Origin: Viola odorata
Lineage: Eukaryota > Streptophyta > Magnoliopsida > Malpighiales > Violaceae
DNA length: 64,000 nt
Direction of reading: 5' to 3'
NCBI GenBank assembly: GCA_963691705.1
Contig: OY829543.1
Location: 34,671,025 to 34,735,024 of the forward strand
The notes below the pieces were generated by a model. The model saw nothing but the letters and a program-made list of their open reading frames with translations, was not told the DNA's origin and made no database searches. The position numbers were made by a program, and so were the translations under genes. The number at the start of each line of letters is the position of its first letter. Within the stretch, counting starts at the first letter, position 1. Positions 34,481 through 47,301 of the stretch are shown one piece after another.

Positions 34481-36320
34481 GCTATCAATGATCACCGGGA
34501 GTGAATCATTGGCACGAAGGTAGGCATATTTGAGGTGTGACAACATGCTCTTCAATTCGAGGATTGGTGCTTGCACGAGAGAAGAAGGAAGCTTGGTATG
34601 ATCATCATGATAAGGGGAAATAGTAGGAGGTTCTAGAGAGAGGGTAGGCTGCTCTTACAATGCTACAAAAACTGAGTGCAATTCTGGTGGTGTTACAAGT
34701 GTTGAGGCCAAGACATCTAACGTTGTTGGTGTTATACTTCTGTCGAGGGCAAGCTGCAAAGGATCAATAGAATTCAAGTCAGTGACTTCATCAACAAATA
34801 GGTTAACTAAATCAACATAATTAATGCTAGAGAATTCAGAAGGATATCGCATTGATTCAAGCATATTGAATTTGATGATCTGGCCATCAAATTTAAGAGA
34901 GATGGTGGCATCATGAACATCGATTTTAGCTCTGGTAGTAGCAAGGAATGGCCTCCTTAGTAGTATATTTGTGGCTTTAGTGGATCTTTCATCTTCCATG
35001 GCAATGACATAGAAGTCTGTAGGGAATAAGAAGTCGTCCACTTGTACCAACACATCTTCGATAACAACTTCGGGTGGATTTTTATTATTTCTTGGGGAAC
35101 CTCTCGGGGAATGAATTCGTTCCTCCATTAGTTTTGGAATTTTTGGTTCCTTCGTCTTGGGCTTGAGCTCAGATTTTGGGGATTGTTCAACATCGAGGCC
35201 TGGATGTACTGGAAAGGGTTTTTCCACATCGAGGCTTGGATGCACTCGAGGAGGAAAGTCACGACCTCTACGGAGGGTCACAACACATGTTTCATGCTTC
35301 GGGTTGGGCTCGGTTTGCCTAGGAAGTCTACCTCTATTCTTTAACTCCTTGATTTCAACAACCATGATATTTATTTGCTTTTATAGATCTAAAATAATGC
35401 TTTTTTAGGTTGCTACCTCATCAACCGGCGGAGGGGTAGAAGTTTGATCCTTAGGAGGTTGATACTGGTATTGCTGGTTGTTGTGCTATGAAGGTCTAGG
35501 TCTAAAATTTTGTATATTAAAGGGTGGTTGAGATTGATTCCCATATTGATGTTGTTGCTGCGGCTGGCGAGGCCCAAAAGATTGGAGGTTGTGTGACCAA
35601 CTGAAATTAGGATACTTCCAGCCCTAATTGTAGTTCTGTCATATGGGACATTGTAACCTCCCACAACATTAACTTGAATTTCTTCAGGAATATAGGGACA
35701 GGCGTCCGTGGGGTGATCTACAAAATTGCAAATCTGACAGGCCTTGATCTGGATAGGTTGTCCTGCAGCTATATTCTGTAGAATTCCCGTGATGGTTGTT
35801 AATTGATTTTCCATGGCAGCAACACGAACATCCTGGGTGTGGTTAGCCACTTTGTCATATGTGGTGATGGTATTTGCCATAAGCTCAATGATAGCCTTAG
35901 CGGCAGTTGGGGTGCGAGCACGAAGAGAACCACCAGTTGCGGCATCCAGCAGGGCCTTGTCAGCTGGCTTCTAGCCCTCATAAAAATATTGGATAAGTGC
36001 GTGATAAGTGAGGTTGTGTGAAGGGCACAAGGCTTGTATTTTCTTGACGCGCTCGTGGTATTGTCCTAGATACTCGTTATCTTTCTGGACAATGGAGACT
36101 AGCTGCTTGCGGGTGATGCTTGTCATAGACGCTGGATAGTACTTATCGGTGAAAGCCTTAGATATCTCAGGCCATGAGGCAATAGATCTAGGAGGGAGGT
36201 CATAGAACCAATCCATGGCAGCATCTTTCAGAGACCACATAAAGGCTCGCAATTTGGCTTAGTCTATGTCAACATTGGTCGGCTACATAGCCTCGCAGAT
36301 AGAGTGAAGATGTTGTAAAT
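34481..36320 (-). pseudogene. Gag-protease of H (Athila-like)
   Basis: Gag begins mid-protein at 36320. Blocks are LRAFMWSLKDAAMDWFYDLP, WPEISKAFTDKYYPAS and YLGQYHERVK. A knuckle region CQICNFVDHPTDACP lies at about 35725. The ORF 35365-34655 holds the protease part with VVIEDVLVQVDDFLFPTDFY, ILLRRPFLATTRAKIDV and LKFDGQIIKFNM. The catalytic D-x-G segment upstream is not visible, being lost where the frame breaks. The linker to RT (LKYAYLRANDSLPVII) ends at 34481. Confidence 0.8.
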
Positions 36321-36690
36321 GTTAGAATTTAATTCGCTTATTGGGCATGATCACTAAATTAAAAGATTTTTTGTTTTTCAAGCATGATTTTAAACACCTC
36401 TTTTATCCGGTAACCTTTTTGGATGAGATTCGGGTGCCTAACACCTTCCCAAGTCCATAAATTGACCCGAACCGTTGTTCTCGAGTTTAGACCCTTTTTT
36501 GTGCCTTAGCTTTTTTATTTTTTATGCCACGAGTTTAAGTTTCCTTAAACCTTTAGAAACAAAATAGGGTGGCGACTTCATTGCATTATATGAGATGAGT
36601 CCAATTTTATCTCACATTCCGTCTGAATTGCATCACGTAAAATTTGAAAGGAGGTGCAATAGTTTGGCGACTTCACTAGGACTTTAGGGT
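36321..36690 (+). other. LTR tail and primer-binding-like site of another element
   Basis: AT-rich sequence ends with TTTGGCGACTTCACTAGG at about 36665. This resembles the TGGCGACTCCACTGGGG-type primer binding site seen after the 5' LTR in some plant Ty3/gypsy elements. No gene is seen. The upstream part may be an LTR end. Confidence 0.4.
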
Positions 36691-36930
36691 TGGAGCCGAA
36701 ACTTTTTTTTGAGGTGTTTGGCCACTGGTAAGTTTTATGCTGAATTCTCTGCTTATGAGAAGGCTAAAATCAAGAAAAAGTGGGATGAACCATATATGTG
36801 GAGAATTGGTACTTATCAGATTTTGAGGAGATGTGTGGAAAGTCATGAGATTCCTTTCATTTTGAAATTTGTCATGCCTCTACTTGTTGGGGGCCATTTT
36901 GGTGGAAAGCAAACTGATTGAGCTCTAATT
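36691..36930 (+). pseudogene. Integrase zinc-finger fragment (Athila-like)
   Basis: The plus frame reads LATGKFYAEFSAYEKAKIKK, WDEPYMWRIGTYQILRRCV and GGHFGGKQT, which match the RNase H-integrase junction of Athila-like polyproteins. The usual second His/Cys pair is altered or lost. It is flanked by unrelated LTR sequences on both sides. Confidence 0.65.
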
Positions 36931-38375
36931 GTAGTGATTTTTACCACTTTATCTCTCGCAATTTTGAATGGTATGCTATTGATTTTTGGTACAAACCATT
37001 TGAATTTTGCAGGAGACAGCCAAAAGGGGCAGCAGGCAGAAAAGGAGAATAATCAGGTACGATTGTGGGCAGAACTGGAGTAGGTTGTTTGAAAGACACT
37101 TTATTGACCAAGGATGAAATAGATATCTCCCTGGACCAAGACAGACCCGCTTGGCCATGCCTCACTAGGAGAATATCGGGAAGCAAACTATGGATCGGAT
37201 GAGCTGGCACATGATTTGTCCTCCCTTTTTGGTAACAACACTAAAATTGAATGATTAAAGATGCGCTCCTCTAATCTGATCGGATTTATTTCCTTGTGAG
37301 AATGAGAGCAATCAAATACGATTTAAGTTGATTAGGATACGATCTCCTTAATTTCCGCTTATGATTATTTTTTAGAAACTACTTATATACTCTTCCTAGG
37401 GTTTTGAGAGGAGGCGGCTCCTTCTCTGATTTTGGATCTCCGATACATTTTGCTCCTTCGAAAATGAAGGATATTCCACCATTTCTAATACATTGCTATT
37501 TGCTTTTTAATTATGTGCATGAGTAGCTAAACACCCTTTTCTTAGTAGAGGAAATAACACATGAGCATGAATATGCATGAGATCTAATCATTCATATTAA
37601 TCTTTACATCTGCATTTTATTGATCTCGTGATTATTCTTAACGTGTTCTTTGTTTGATTCTAGGAGTAGCTAACCTAGAACCGTGTAGATAACGCAACTA
37701 TCATTCTCCTTGGTTGTGGATTATCGACCAAGGAGATCGAAGTAGACTCCTACGCGCTACTGGGTGTATCCAGGAAACGGTACGGAGAAAGGTTAATCAG
37801 ATCCAGTCCTAATTGATGACCGAAGATACTAGTTTGGAGTTGTCTTCCCCTCACCCATTAAGGACGAACGCAGAACAAAGGTGTAATCGACTCAAGCCAG
37901 CTGCCAACTCGGTGAACCCTTAAACCAGCAAGGTGTTGATTAATAAGGCATCATCTCTAAGCGTACCTGAGGTGGTGTTGATACAGGAGGGAAGCAATGG
38001 TCATAAGCATACCTTGATGCTATAGCAACTTTGTGAATTGAAGATGAACATCTATGCATCGATTATTGTATATCTTGTCTCATCACCTCTACTAGGAATT
38101 CCTCTCATACTAGATCTCTACTCCCGAATCAATCTTCTTGACCAAGAATCTCATTCTTGGCCAAGAATAGTGCACGCTCCAATTACTTTTCAATTTTAGT
38201 CCTATCACAAACACCCATTTTTCACCTAAGTGTTATTTGGTCATCATAATTTCACACAAAGAATTGTACCATTGCTCTTTATGGTTCTATCCTCTTACTT
38301 CTATCTACGAACAATTTGTTCTTAGTAGTGAGTTGTAACTCTTATATTTATTTTTGACGGTTTCGACGCCCATCA
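36931..38375 (+). repeat. 5' LTR of element G
   Basis: It ends at GACGCCCATCA (38375), five bases before the primer binding site. The left end is uncertain. The TGAGCTC at 36918 is a candidate. No gene is seen. Confidence 0.6.
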
Positions 38376-38380
38376 AAATT

Positions 38381-38398
38381 TGGCGCTATTGTCGGGGA
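38381..38398 (+). other. Primer binding site of G
   Basis: TGGCGCTATTGTCGGGGA resembles the Athila-type site TGGCGCCGTTGCCGGGGA. Confidence 0.8.
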
Positions 38399-38399
38399 G

Positions 38400-40866
38400 T
38401 AATGAATACTGATCTTTTTGTTTAATTATTTTCTGACCAGGTATCGAATCCACGGAGCCACTAGAAGAACAAACTCTCAAGACACTAAATCAACGGACAA
38501 AACAAGAAACATATTCTTGTCTGAATCTACCACCATTGGAACATGAATGGGCGATCAAAACTAATGTCATCCAGGGACTGAAAAAGTTCCATGATCATTC
38601 CAACAAAAAATCAGTGGAATGTGACGCGCTTAAACCTAAAGATGTCCCCATTGAGAGAGCAAAAATGAAGGCTTTTCAGTGGTCTTTGGAAGGCTCAGCT
38701 AGGAACTCGTTCCATAGTTTACCTCACAACACTATCGGCACTTGGACACAGATGTCAAGAGCTTTCTTAAACAAGTACTGGAATGCGATAAAAGCCATAC
38801 CAACAAGAAAAAATCTCGTTTACATCCAATGGAGAGAAACAAAGAACTTTGTAGAATATCATCAGAGATTCAAATAGTTGCAAGATTAATCCTACACATA
38901 GAGTGGCTGATCAAGCTCTGATCTAGTATTTCTATGACGGAATGAATCATAACGATAAAGAAACAATGGATGCAATGGCTGGAGGATCTATACTAGACCT
39001 TACGCCAACCCGAGCAAAACAATTGCTTCAAATGATGGCTGAGAACAACAATAATTATGGCTCTTCAGGACATCCTAATTCTATTACATCTTCTATTAAT
39101 TTAATTGCATTGGAACGACAAATTGCTAGTATTGCTAACTTCATTCAAAATCTCTCCACAAGTACTTCCAGGCTAAATAACATCCAAGGTGCAACGGTAA
39201 ATGTATGTGGAGTATGCTACCAAACTACTCACCACACAAATCACCGCCCCACATTACAACCAGCAATAGTGGAAGAAACCACTGTCCAATTAGATGCAAC
39301 CTATAGTTTCAATTAGAACCAATTACTAGCACCACCTCAACAATTGCAGATTACTGGCTCAACGCGCGATGAAGAAATAGATAACAGATTTTCTCAGTAA
39401 TAAGCTGCGCTGACAGAAATCCAGGAGCAGATGAAGCTTCTATTACAGGATAGGGAAAAGTATATCGTTAATGCAATTAGTCTGAGGAGCAGTATGAATT
39501 TGCCAGATAGAAAAGAGACAGTGGAATACGAGAAAGAAAAGCATAAACCAAGGTACAACAATTGGTAAGAGGCGATGGCTTTATACGATTTAAGAGCTGG
39601 GATCAATGTCCTCTCAATTTCAGAATATGAAAGTCTGAACATCGGAACCATAGGGGACACCAAAGTAGTCATCCAACTCGCTGATCGATCAATCATACAT
39701 CCCAAGGGAGTTGTTGAGGATGTTCTTGTTCAAGTTGATAACTTCATTTATCCTGTTGATTTTTATATTGTTGATATGCGTAAGGATCTGTCTATGAATG
39801 CTGCTGATGTTCTTTTGGGAAGACCTTCTTAAGAACTGCGAAAGCATTGATTGATGTCTACCATAGTCATCTCTTACTTGAGTATTGTGGCCAAACCATT
39901 AAGTTTAATATGTATGATGCTATGAAACATCCCGGCGAGATGCACAGCTTGTGTTTCATAGATGTATTTGAACCCCCTACTAATGCAATTTATGCACTTA
40001 ATGAAACTAATCCTATTAGTTATGTTCTTACCAGAGGAATGGAAGGAGAAAAGCTAAGGAAAATGAAGGAAGAGTTAACAATTGGCAAAGATGAACTTGA
40101 TGTTTTAGGACCTCTCTTTGATGGAGAGAACGATTCTGAACTTCCACAAGTCTATAACAAACTTCTACCTTCAATTGTGCAGGCACCCAAGATCGAGCTC
40201 AAAAAGTTACCAGACCATCTTAAACATGCTTTCTTTGGTAAAAAATCCACAATGCCAGTTATAATCTCTAGTAAGTTAACTAAAGTAGAGGAAGAACAAT
40301 TAGTGGATTTACTCAAACAACACAAGGAGGCAATTTGATGGACAATAGCAGATATTAAAGGGATATCACCAACCTTTTGCACTCATAAAATTCACACCGA
40401 ATAAGATAAAAAGACAATCAGACAACCACAAAGGAGGCCCAACCCCCCTATGATGGAAGTTGTCAAGAAAGAAGTCCTCAAACTGATAGATGCAGGAGTT
40501 ATTTATCCAATCTCTGATAGTGTTTGGGTTTCCCCTGTGTAGGTAGTCCAAAACAAGACTGACATTACATTAATAGAAAATGAGGATGGCAAGCAAGTAC
40601 CAACAAGAGTTCAAAATGGATGGAGGGTCTGCATTGACTACAGATGCCTCAACAATGTAACCAGGAAAGATCATTTTCCCTTACCCTTCATTGATCAAAT
40701 GCTTGAAAGGATAACAGGTAAATCTCATTATTGTTTCCTTGACGGATACTAAGGATGTCACCAAATTCCTATGGCACCTGAAGATCAGGAGAAAACCACT
40801 TTTACTTATCCTTTCAAAACATTTGCATACAAAAAGGATTCCCTTTGGTTTGTGTAATGCCCCTGC
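38400..40866 (+). pseudogene. Gag-protease-RT of element G (Athila-like), truncated
   Basis: Gag (about 38536-39316) has FQWSLEGSARNSFHSLP, FLNKYWNAIKAIPTRKNL and a YCC-H-like segment CGVCYQTTHHTNH. The protease (39575-39990) shows LADRSIIHPKGVVEDVLVQV and the FYIVDM and VLLGRP segments. The catalytic position reads DLRAG instead of D-S/T-G. The RT starts near 40440, with WRVCIDYRCLNNVTRKDHFP, a CFLDGY-stop-GCHQ segment and IPMAPEDQEKTTFTYPF. It is cut at 40866, just inside FGLCNAPA, by an LTR. Several stops and frameshifts make it non-functional. Confidence 0.82.
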
Positions 40867-41771
40867 TGATACGATCCTAGTTGCCTAGGATGCAGTTGAA
40901 TGATGATCTAGTTCGGGTTTGGATTTCGGATGCGGAAATTGATGAACTCGCCTAGACAACGTAGACCTGCTAGTCGCTAAGCACTAGCCAACCTAGTTCA
41001 CACAAGAGAGGTTTCTTGCTCGAATAGCTAGACCTATATCCCTTACAGATATCAACCTTGAGCAAATGATTGGTTTTACTTGCAATCTCAATCGAGCGTT
41101 CAGACTCAATCAAGTACAAGGCTCACGCATGAACAATGTGAGAAAACGTTCTTTGATTTTAATTCAACAAAAGATCTAAAAAAACATAAGTGTTAAGTGT
41201 TTGCCTTATATAGGCAGCTACCAATCAAATAAACCCTAAAATTAACTAGGACTCCTATTCGAAGTAAACTTGTATGTCTAATTAAATAAATAGGCTAAAT
41301 ACTTAAATATAATCCATCTTCAAATTGGCTCGGGCCTTTAGGCACAAACATGATCCAGACTTGATCCTCAGACTCACAAACACAACGCACTTGGAATTTT
41401 AGAGAAAGCTCGAGCTGATGTTAAATGAGCTTGTGGTCAATATTCCATGGTCTTGGCGCATTCACACCATGAGCGCCCAAAAGTCGACTTAGGCTAACTT
41501 TCGATTCCTCCGTCCAAATGACTTGAAACTTTCTGTGCACTCTCTAGACATCCCTAGGTGTCTTGTATTTCATTCGGGGCTTGACAAAAAGTGGCCAAAT
41601 CCAAAATGGCTAGGGAGGCCATTCTACATGCGCGACCATGAGAACTATCACTAGCCTCAGCATCTTCTCTCTCAGCATAGCTTCCATTATTGCTATCTCA
41701 CACTTCAGCTCCTTGTGGATCAACTGAAATAGCAACGCTTGTAGCTTCTTGCCTCTCGCACGCGTCATGGG
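40867..41771 (-). repeat. LTR N inserted into the RT of G
   Basis: It starts TGATACGATCCTAG exactly at the break in G. It shares GATGCGGAA, CGCCTAGACAACGTAG and CTATATCCCTTACAGATATC blocks with the D LTR. It is truncated or interrupted at 41772. No coding capacity. Confidence 0.65.
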
Positions 41772-42129
41772 TGATGTGTTCCTTAGTAGGCTAGAACGCT
41801 CTCCTTAGATCGTTGTCCAGCAATATGGATTTCGTGCGGAAATTAACTCGAAGAAAACTCGTGAAACTCCAAGGCAGGGTACCCTTGGCACTTCACGCTG
41901 AATCCCTTGACGTTCTTGTGTCAAACCGATGAATCTCCATAGCAGGGTACCCACGGCAATTCAAAGATGAATGACTCAACAGATAGTGCTTTCAAGTTTT
42001 ACTTGACAAGCTAATCGAATACACAAAACTCAATTAGATGCAAGGTTCATCAAGAAAAAGTGGATAAAGATTCAAAGCAATCTGCTTTCAATTATCAAAG
42101 TAGTCTAGCCAAAATAATAAGGTGGGTGG
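41772..42129 (-). repeat. LTR fragment M
   Basis: It starts TGATGTGTTCC and shares a TGCGGAAATTAACTCG block with the LTRs on both sides. It is probably the left end of another related LTR, interrupted by A. Boundaries are inferred by alignment to neighbouring LTRs. Confidence 0.45.
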
Positions 42130-43233
42130 CGATGTGGTCCTTGTATGTAGGGCACGTCAAGTAATGGATCGTTGCTCAGCGACAAGGATTTGAATGCGGA
42201 AAATACTAACTCATCGGAAACTCCAACCCTCCTAAGCGGCTTTCCTAGACAACCTGGACGAGATCTTTTGAGGTTCTTCAAAGGAGCCTGACCCTCCTAG
42301 GTGCAATACCAAGACAACTCAGACGAATGATGAAAAGAATGATAATTTCGGGTTTTACTTGAGACTACGCGCGGCTTATCAAACCGGGTATAGAACAAGG
42401 ATCTTGAAGACCAACTGAAGCAAAATCTTCTATGTTTAATAAAACTAAACTAAGGAAATAATGAAGCGGCATACTCTTCTTAAGGAAACAGATCTGCAAA
42501 ACCATAATTTAGGAAGTTCACTTGCACTTAACTTCTTAGAAGCGCTTATAATTATTTATCTACTTAAAATAAACTCCACCTAGATAAATAAAGTCAAGAC
42601 AACTTAAAATAAAGTCAACCAAGATTCTGGTCGAGTCTAAGTTCGGTCGGTGTGACCAAAGGCTAGAGTCGGATCCATTGGTGGCCCGTTGGGCTTTATT
42701 TCTGCGCATGCCGAGTAGAATAAGGAGTTCTCTTGATTCCTGTGGGAAACTTGGATGAAATTCAGACAGGATACTTCTAAGACACATATCTATCAATGGT
42801 CAGAAGATAGTGCAGGAAATATTCGCCGATCGTCAAAAGGCTCGAAGGTAGCTTTCGCTGGCAGTTTGGTACTTTGAGTGAGATGACCTCTTCAACCTTT
42901 GGTGTGATTGAGCTGGAACTTGGCAAGTGTGTATCTGGTGATTTATAAATAAGTTCTGTCTTACCAGACTATATTATATATCAAAATTTAGGCTAGAGGA
43001 CTGACTTGGCCCAAGGTGGCCTCGGTGATGGCTCGGGAGCGGCGTGCACAAGTGTGACTAGGCGCGGTTAGGTTGCGCGCAGGGTGGCTGACTCCAGTGA
43101 GGCCTCGACCTTCAGTTCCGCATGGATCAGTGTGCTAAGCCTCACTTGTAGGGTTGGCGCATGAGAGCGTGTGATGGCGCATGTGGGCGGCAAGGGCACG
43201 AGTGTTGATGGGCTGCTACTCTGGCTCATATCA
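42130..43233 (-). repeat. 3' LTR of A
   Basis: The plus-strand end GGCTCATATCA at 43233 abuts the polypurine tract. The left end near 42130 (GATGTGGTCC) is inferred from similarity to neighbouring LTR starts. The pol frame is read into it to 43068. Confidence 0.65.
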
Positions 43234-46160
43234 TCCCCTCCCCCATCAGATGGATTCACCCTCGAATCCAGATCAGCATCCGCGTCATCCCCTATTTCAA
43301 ACAGACACAAATCAGAAACATTAAAAGAGCCATGTATGGCACCATACTTACTAGGGAGATCCAAGCGATATGCGTTACCCTTGATCTTTTTGACTATTTG
43401 AAAAGGGCCATCTCCTCGCGGTGAGAGTTTCCCTCATCGCTTTTCAGGGAACCATTCGCGTCTTAGGTGTAACCACACCCAATCGCCAACCTGAAAAGAA
43501 ACAATCTTGCGGTCGTTATTGTGGTTGTGCACAAGGCGTGCGTTAGTCTTCTCAATGTTCTGCTTGGCCTTGGCGTGCATCTGTTGGATAAGATCTGCAC
43601 GTTACTGTCCATCTAAGTTTGCTATATCACTCAAAGGTAAAGTCGTTAAATCAAGTGGAGTGATCGAATTAAAACCGTAAACAACCTCAAATGGTGAACA
43701 ATTTATTGTGGCATGAAAAACTCAGTTGTATACGAACTCAACAAATGGTAAATGATCCGTCCATTTGGACGTGGGTTTAGTGACTAATGTGTGAAGAAGC
43801 GACCCAAGCATGCGGTTAACCACTTCGATTTGACTGTCCGTTTGAGGGTGGCATGAAGTAGAGTACAACAATTTAGTCCCTAAACGACTCCAAAGTATGC
43901 GCCAAAAGTGGCTTAGGAATTTCCCATCGCGATCACTAACAATGCTAACAGGCATCCCGTGGAGGCAGACTACCTCACGGAAGTATATCTTTGCTACTTT
44001 CGAAGCGTCGTGTGTGGTTTTACATGGCAGAAAGTGGGCCACCTTTGAGAATCTATCGACTACAACAAAAATGCTATCATGGTCGTCCCATGACTTGGGT
44101 AATCCTACAACAAAATCCATGGACACATCGGTCCATGGGTGGGACGGTACGAGTAGTGGCATGTAGGCTCCATGGTTAGATGCATGTGACTTAGCCTTTG
44201 GGAAAATTAGGCACCTAGCAACTACATGAGTTACATCACGTTTCATTTTTGGCCAATAGAAATGCACCTTAAGCATGTCAAATGTTTTAGTGATGCCAAA
44301 ATGACCCATAAGACCGCCACTATGTGACTCATGCACAAGTAAATCACGCAAGGAACAAATAGGAATGCATAGGCGCTACTACCTAAATAAATATCCCTCA
44401 TGCGTAAAGAATTTCACATTAGCTTGTGCATTACAGGTTTTATAAATTTCGCTAAAATCCCCATCCTTACCATACATAGGAATAATCTGTGCAAACCTTA
44501 GGAATTTGACGGATAATGAAGAGATTAAGGCATACATGCGAGACAAGGCGTCGGCCACGACGTTGTCCTTTCCTTCCTTGTATTTGATGTGGTATGGAAA
44601 GGCCTCTAAGAATTCCATCCATACTGCATGCCTTCGGTTGAGCTTGCTCTGACTCTTGAGGTATTTGAGGCTGAGGTGGTCCGTGTGTACCACAAACTCC
44701 CTCGACATAAGGTAGTGTTGCCATACCTCAAACGCGTGCACCAATGCGTATAACTTCTTATCATACGTGGGGTAGCACACCTTAAGCTTCCCGTTGAAGA
44801 AGGCAATTGCTCGCTTCTCCTACATCAGCACGGCTCCTATTGTAATGTCGCTCGCGTCGCACTCGACTTCGAAGGGTTTGTCAAAGTCGGGAAGGTTTAG
44901 GACGGGTGCTTTGGATAAGCGGTTCTTTATCGCTTGGAAGGCTGCCTCTTGTGCTTCGGTCCACCTGAAAGGAACATTTTTCTTTGTTAGTTCGTTAAGA
45001 GGTGCAGCTAAAGAACTAAAGTCACGAATAAACCGTCGATAAAAGTTGGCTAGTCCGTGGAAGGAACGGATGTCGCTTGAATTTTGTGGGGTTGGCCACT
45101 CGCGGATTGCTCTTATCTTTTCCTCATCAACCTGTACGCCTTCTCGTCCTACAAGAAAGCCTAAGAAAGATACCTGCTCTAATGCAAATGAACACTTCGA
45201 AGGTTTAGCAAATAATTTCTCATTGCGTAAGTTTAAGAAGACTTCTCTCAAATGCACCACATGTTCATCAACAGATTTAGAGTATATTAAGATGTCATCA
45301 AAATAAACGACTACAAATTTGCCTATGACATGCCTAAGTATATGATTCATTAGGCGTATAAAAGTGCTCGGCGCGTTGGTTAAGCCGAACGGGATGACTA
45401 ACCATTCGTATAGACCATACTTAGTTTTAAAGTCATTTTCCACTCATTACCCTCATGCATCCTAATCTGATGGTACCCACTCATTAAGTCAATTTTAGAG
45501 AACACAATGCTACCACTAAGTTCATCTAACATGTCGTCTAAACGTGGGATAGGGTGGCGATACTTATCATAATTTTGTTGACTGCGCGGTAGTCAACATA
45601 CATCCTCCAAGTGTCGTCCTTCTTTGGTACAAGAATGACAGGAACATACATCCTCCAAGGCTCTCTCTCACATATCCTCTAGACAACAGCTCGTCCACTT
45701 GGCGTTGCAACTCCTTGGTCTCCATGGGGTTGCTCCTATACGCCGGTCGGTTCGGGATGGAAGAGCCGGGTATGAAATCTATGCGGTGCTCAATGCCACT
45801 GATGGGAGGAAGCCCTAGTGGCATTTCCTTGGGCAGCACGTCCACAAACTCCTGCAAAAGAGTTTTAAAACAAGGGAGCAATTTATCCGTAGGGTTAGTC
45901 TTAGTCGCGTTCAAGGAGAACGACTTAAAATGAATAAGAATAAGGGTAAAAATGAGTCCGAAGACTTTTGAACCGTCAATGCTTGCCTCTCTCACACTTG
46001 CGAATATATTTAGTTTCTTCGTGTGCTCACTCTTTTCACATGGGCTGTTTTTATTTCCCTTTTTCCTATTCGCATCTCTCCTCTCATTTTTATCTTTCTC
46101 ACACCCGAGCTCACTCTTTTCTCGGGGGCTATTTTGACTCTCATTTCTTTTGTCACCCAA
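43068..46160 (-). pseudogene. Pol of A: RT, RNase H and integrase, broken
   Basis: It is in a different frame from gag-protease (shift near 46150). RT start motifs are at 45800-45670. The segment around 45596-45660 is damaged by a local ACATACATCCTCCAAG duplication. RT continues with [17 protein letters not shown] and YFDDILIY (about 45330). RNase H starts after a TAG at 44820 that replaces the CAG expected from relatives. Integrase (44351-43722) retains the first His pair but reads C-LIF where C-x2-C is expected. D, D and E are visible in MDFVVG, SDRDG and SQIEVVNR. Stops at 44379 (double TAG), 43722 (TGA) and about 43610 follow. The terminus is DSRVNPSDGGGDDM. Confidence 0.87.
43234..43246 (-). 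other. Polypurine tract of A
   Basis: The minus strand reads ATGGGGGAGGGGA directly before the LTR start TGATATGAGCC. It is in frame as part of the GGGDD codons. Confidence 0.85.
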
Positions 46161-47301
46161 TGCCGAGATAGTTCGAACTCGGCAGTAGACTGCTCAAGCC
46201 AAAGCTGGTCCTCTAAAACCTCTTTTATGGTTAGAGGCGCTAGGGTGTATTTGACACCGTCTTTCTCTAGGCGGTACTTGTTACTCTTTCCTTCGTGGTT
46301 GGCGTTCCTATCGAATTGCCACGGCCTTCCTAGCAACACATGGTTGGTGTGCATAGGAACGACATCGAATAAGACCTCATCCTTATATTTCCCTATGGCA
46401 AACGACACTAGCACTTGCTTAGTGACCAGTAACATGTTGCCATCGTTCATCCAAGATAGGGTGTACGGCTTTGGATACCGAACAACGGGTAAGCCAAGTC
46501 TGTGGACCAAAAGTGTGCTCGCACAGTTAGTACAACTGCCATTATCAATAATCATAGAGCATACCTTAGTCGCTATGATGCAGCAAGTGTGGAAGAGATT
46601 GGCCTGTTGTTCCTCATCGCAAGTTTCTGTTCTCGGTGCGACACTCAAGCTGCGCCAAATCACTAAGGTAAGGGATGGGGCCACTACCTCTCCTTCTTCA
46701 CCCTCCTCTTCGGTCTCACTCTCCTCACCTTCTTCTTCATCCATATCTCTGTCCTCTTCGGAATCTAAGTCTCCATTATCCCGAAGGATAACAATGCGTC
46801 GGTTCGGGCATTCCCTTTGCATATGACCGCGGCCATTGCACTTGAAACACACAATCTCCCACGATGGTTGACGGTTAGTGGTTTGGGGTGTTTGGGCAGT
46901 ATCTTTTGATGGAATAGGTGTAGTTTTTGGGGTTCTAGAGTTGTAAGCTGGGGTTATTACTTTTGGTGGTGTTTTGGTAAAAGTGTTGGTCTTGTTCCAT
47001 GGCTTTTTCCAAGGTGTTGGCTTCCGATTTTGGGCAGTGTATGGGGTGGTGTTTGGGGTACGGACTTTCTTCTGTCTTTCCACCTTGATAGCGAGGTGGA
47101 GCATATCCTCTATGGTTTGATATTGCATGACCTCAATGGTATTAGCAACCTCCCTATTTAACCCACTCAAAAAGTACGCCATGGTAGCGTCCTCGCTTTC
47201 TACCACTTGCGCTCGGGCTATCGCCATCTCCATCTCTCTATAAAATTCACTCACGCTCCTAGATCCTTGGGTGAGATTCTGCAACTTACAATGGAGGTCT
47301 C
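46010..47301 (-). pseudogene. Gag-protease of A, part after the F insertion
   Basis: The frame resumes exactly where the N-terminal part (62590-63289) stops if F and one TSD copy are removed. It shows the QGSRSVSEFYREME capsid motif and a zinc knuckle CFKCNGRGHMQREC. A Glu-rich stretch follows, then a protease with SMIIDNGSCTNCAS and HVLLGRPWQFDR. It ends at 46010, overlapping the pol frame by 150 bp. The product would be capsid, nucleocapsid and protease, but the insertion disrupts it. Confidence 0.9.
47297..47301. repeat. Target-site duplication of F, left (GTCTC)
   Basis: GTCTC precedes TGATAATAAATT. The same five bases follow TTATCA at 62585-62589. Confidence 0.95.

Larger units (their letters stand above)
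28028..36320 (-). mobile_element. Element H: Athila-like element, internally rearranged
   Basis: The minus-strand order is gag (36320), protease (35365), a second LTR where RT-RNase H-integrase should be (34480-33618), the end of integrase (33617-33490), an acidic/basic 3' ORF (32891-31200), a conserved post-coding block (30920) and the 3' LTR (29340-28028). The 5' LTR is missing. Both LTR copies share blocks, so the inner one is a related solo or truncated LTR. Confidence 0.7.

Noticed and set aside
43068..43720. Chromodomain at the integrase end of A and B
   Set aside because: The sequence after the integrase C-terminal domain shows no chromodomain-like aromatic pattern.
46023..46826. Plus-strand ORF of 267 codons
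   Set aside because: It is the reverse of the gag-protease of A. The Ser-rich product mirrors Glu/Asp-rich codons.
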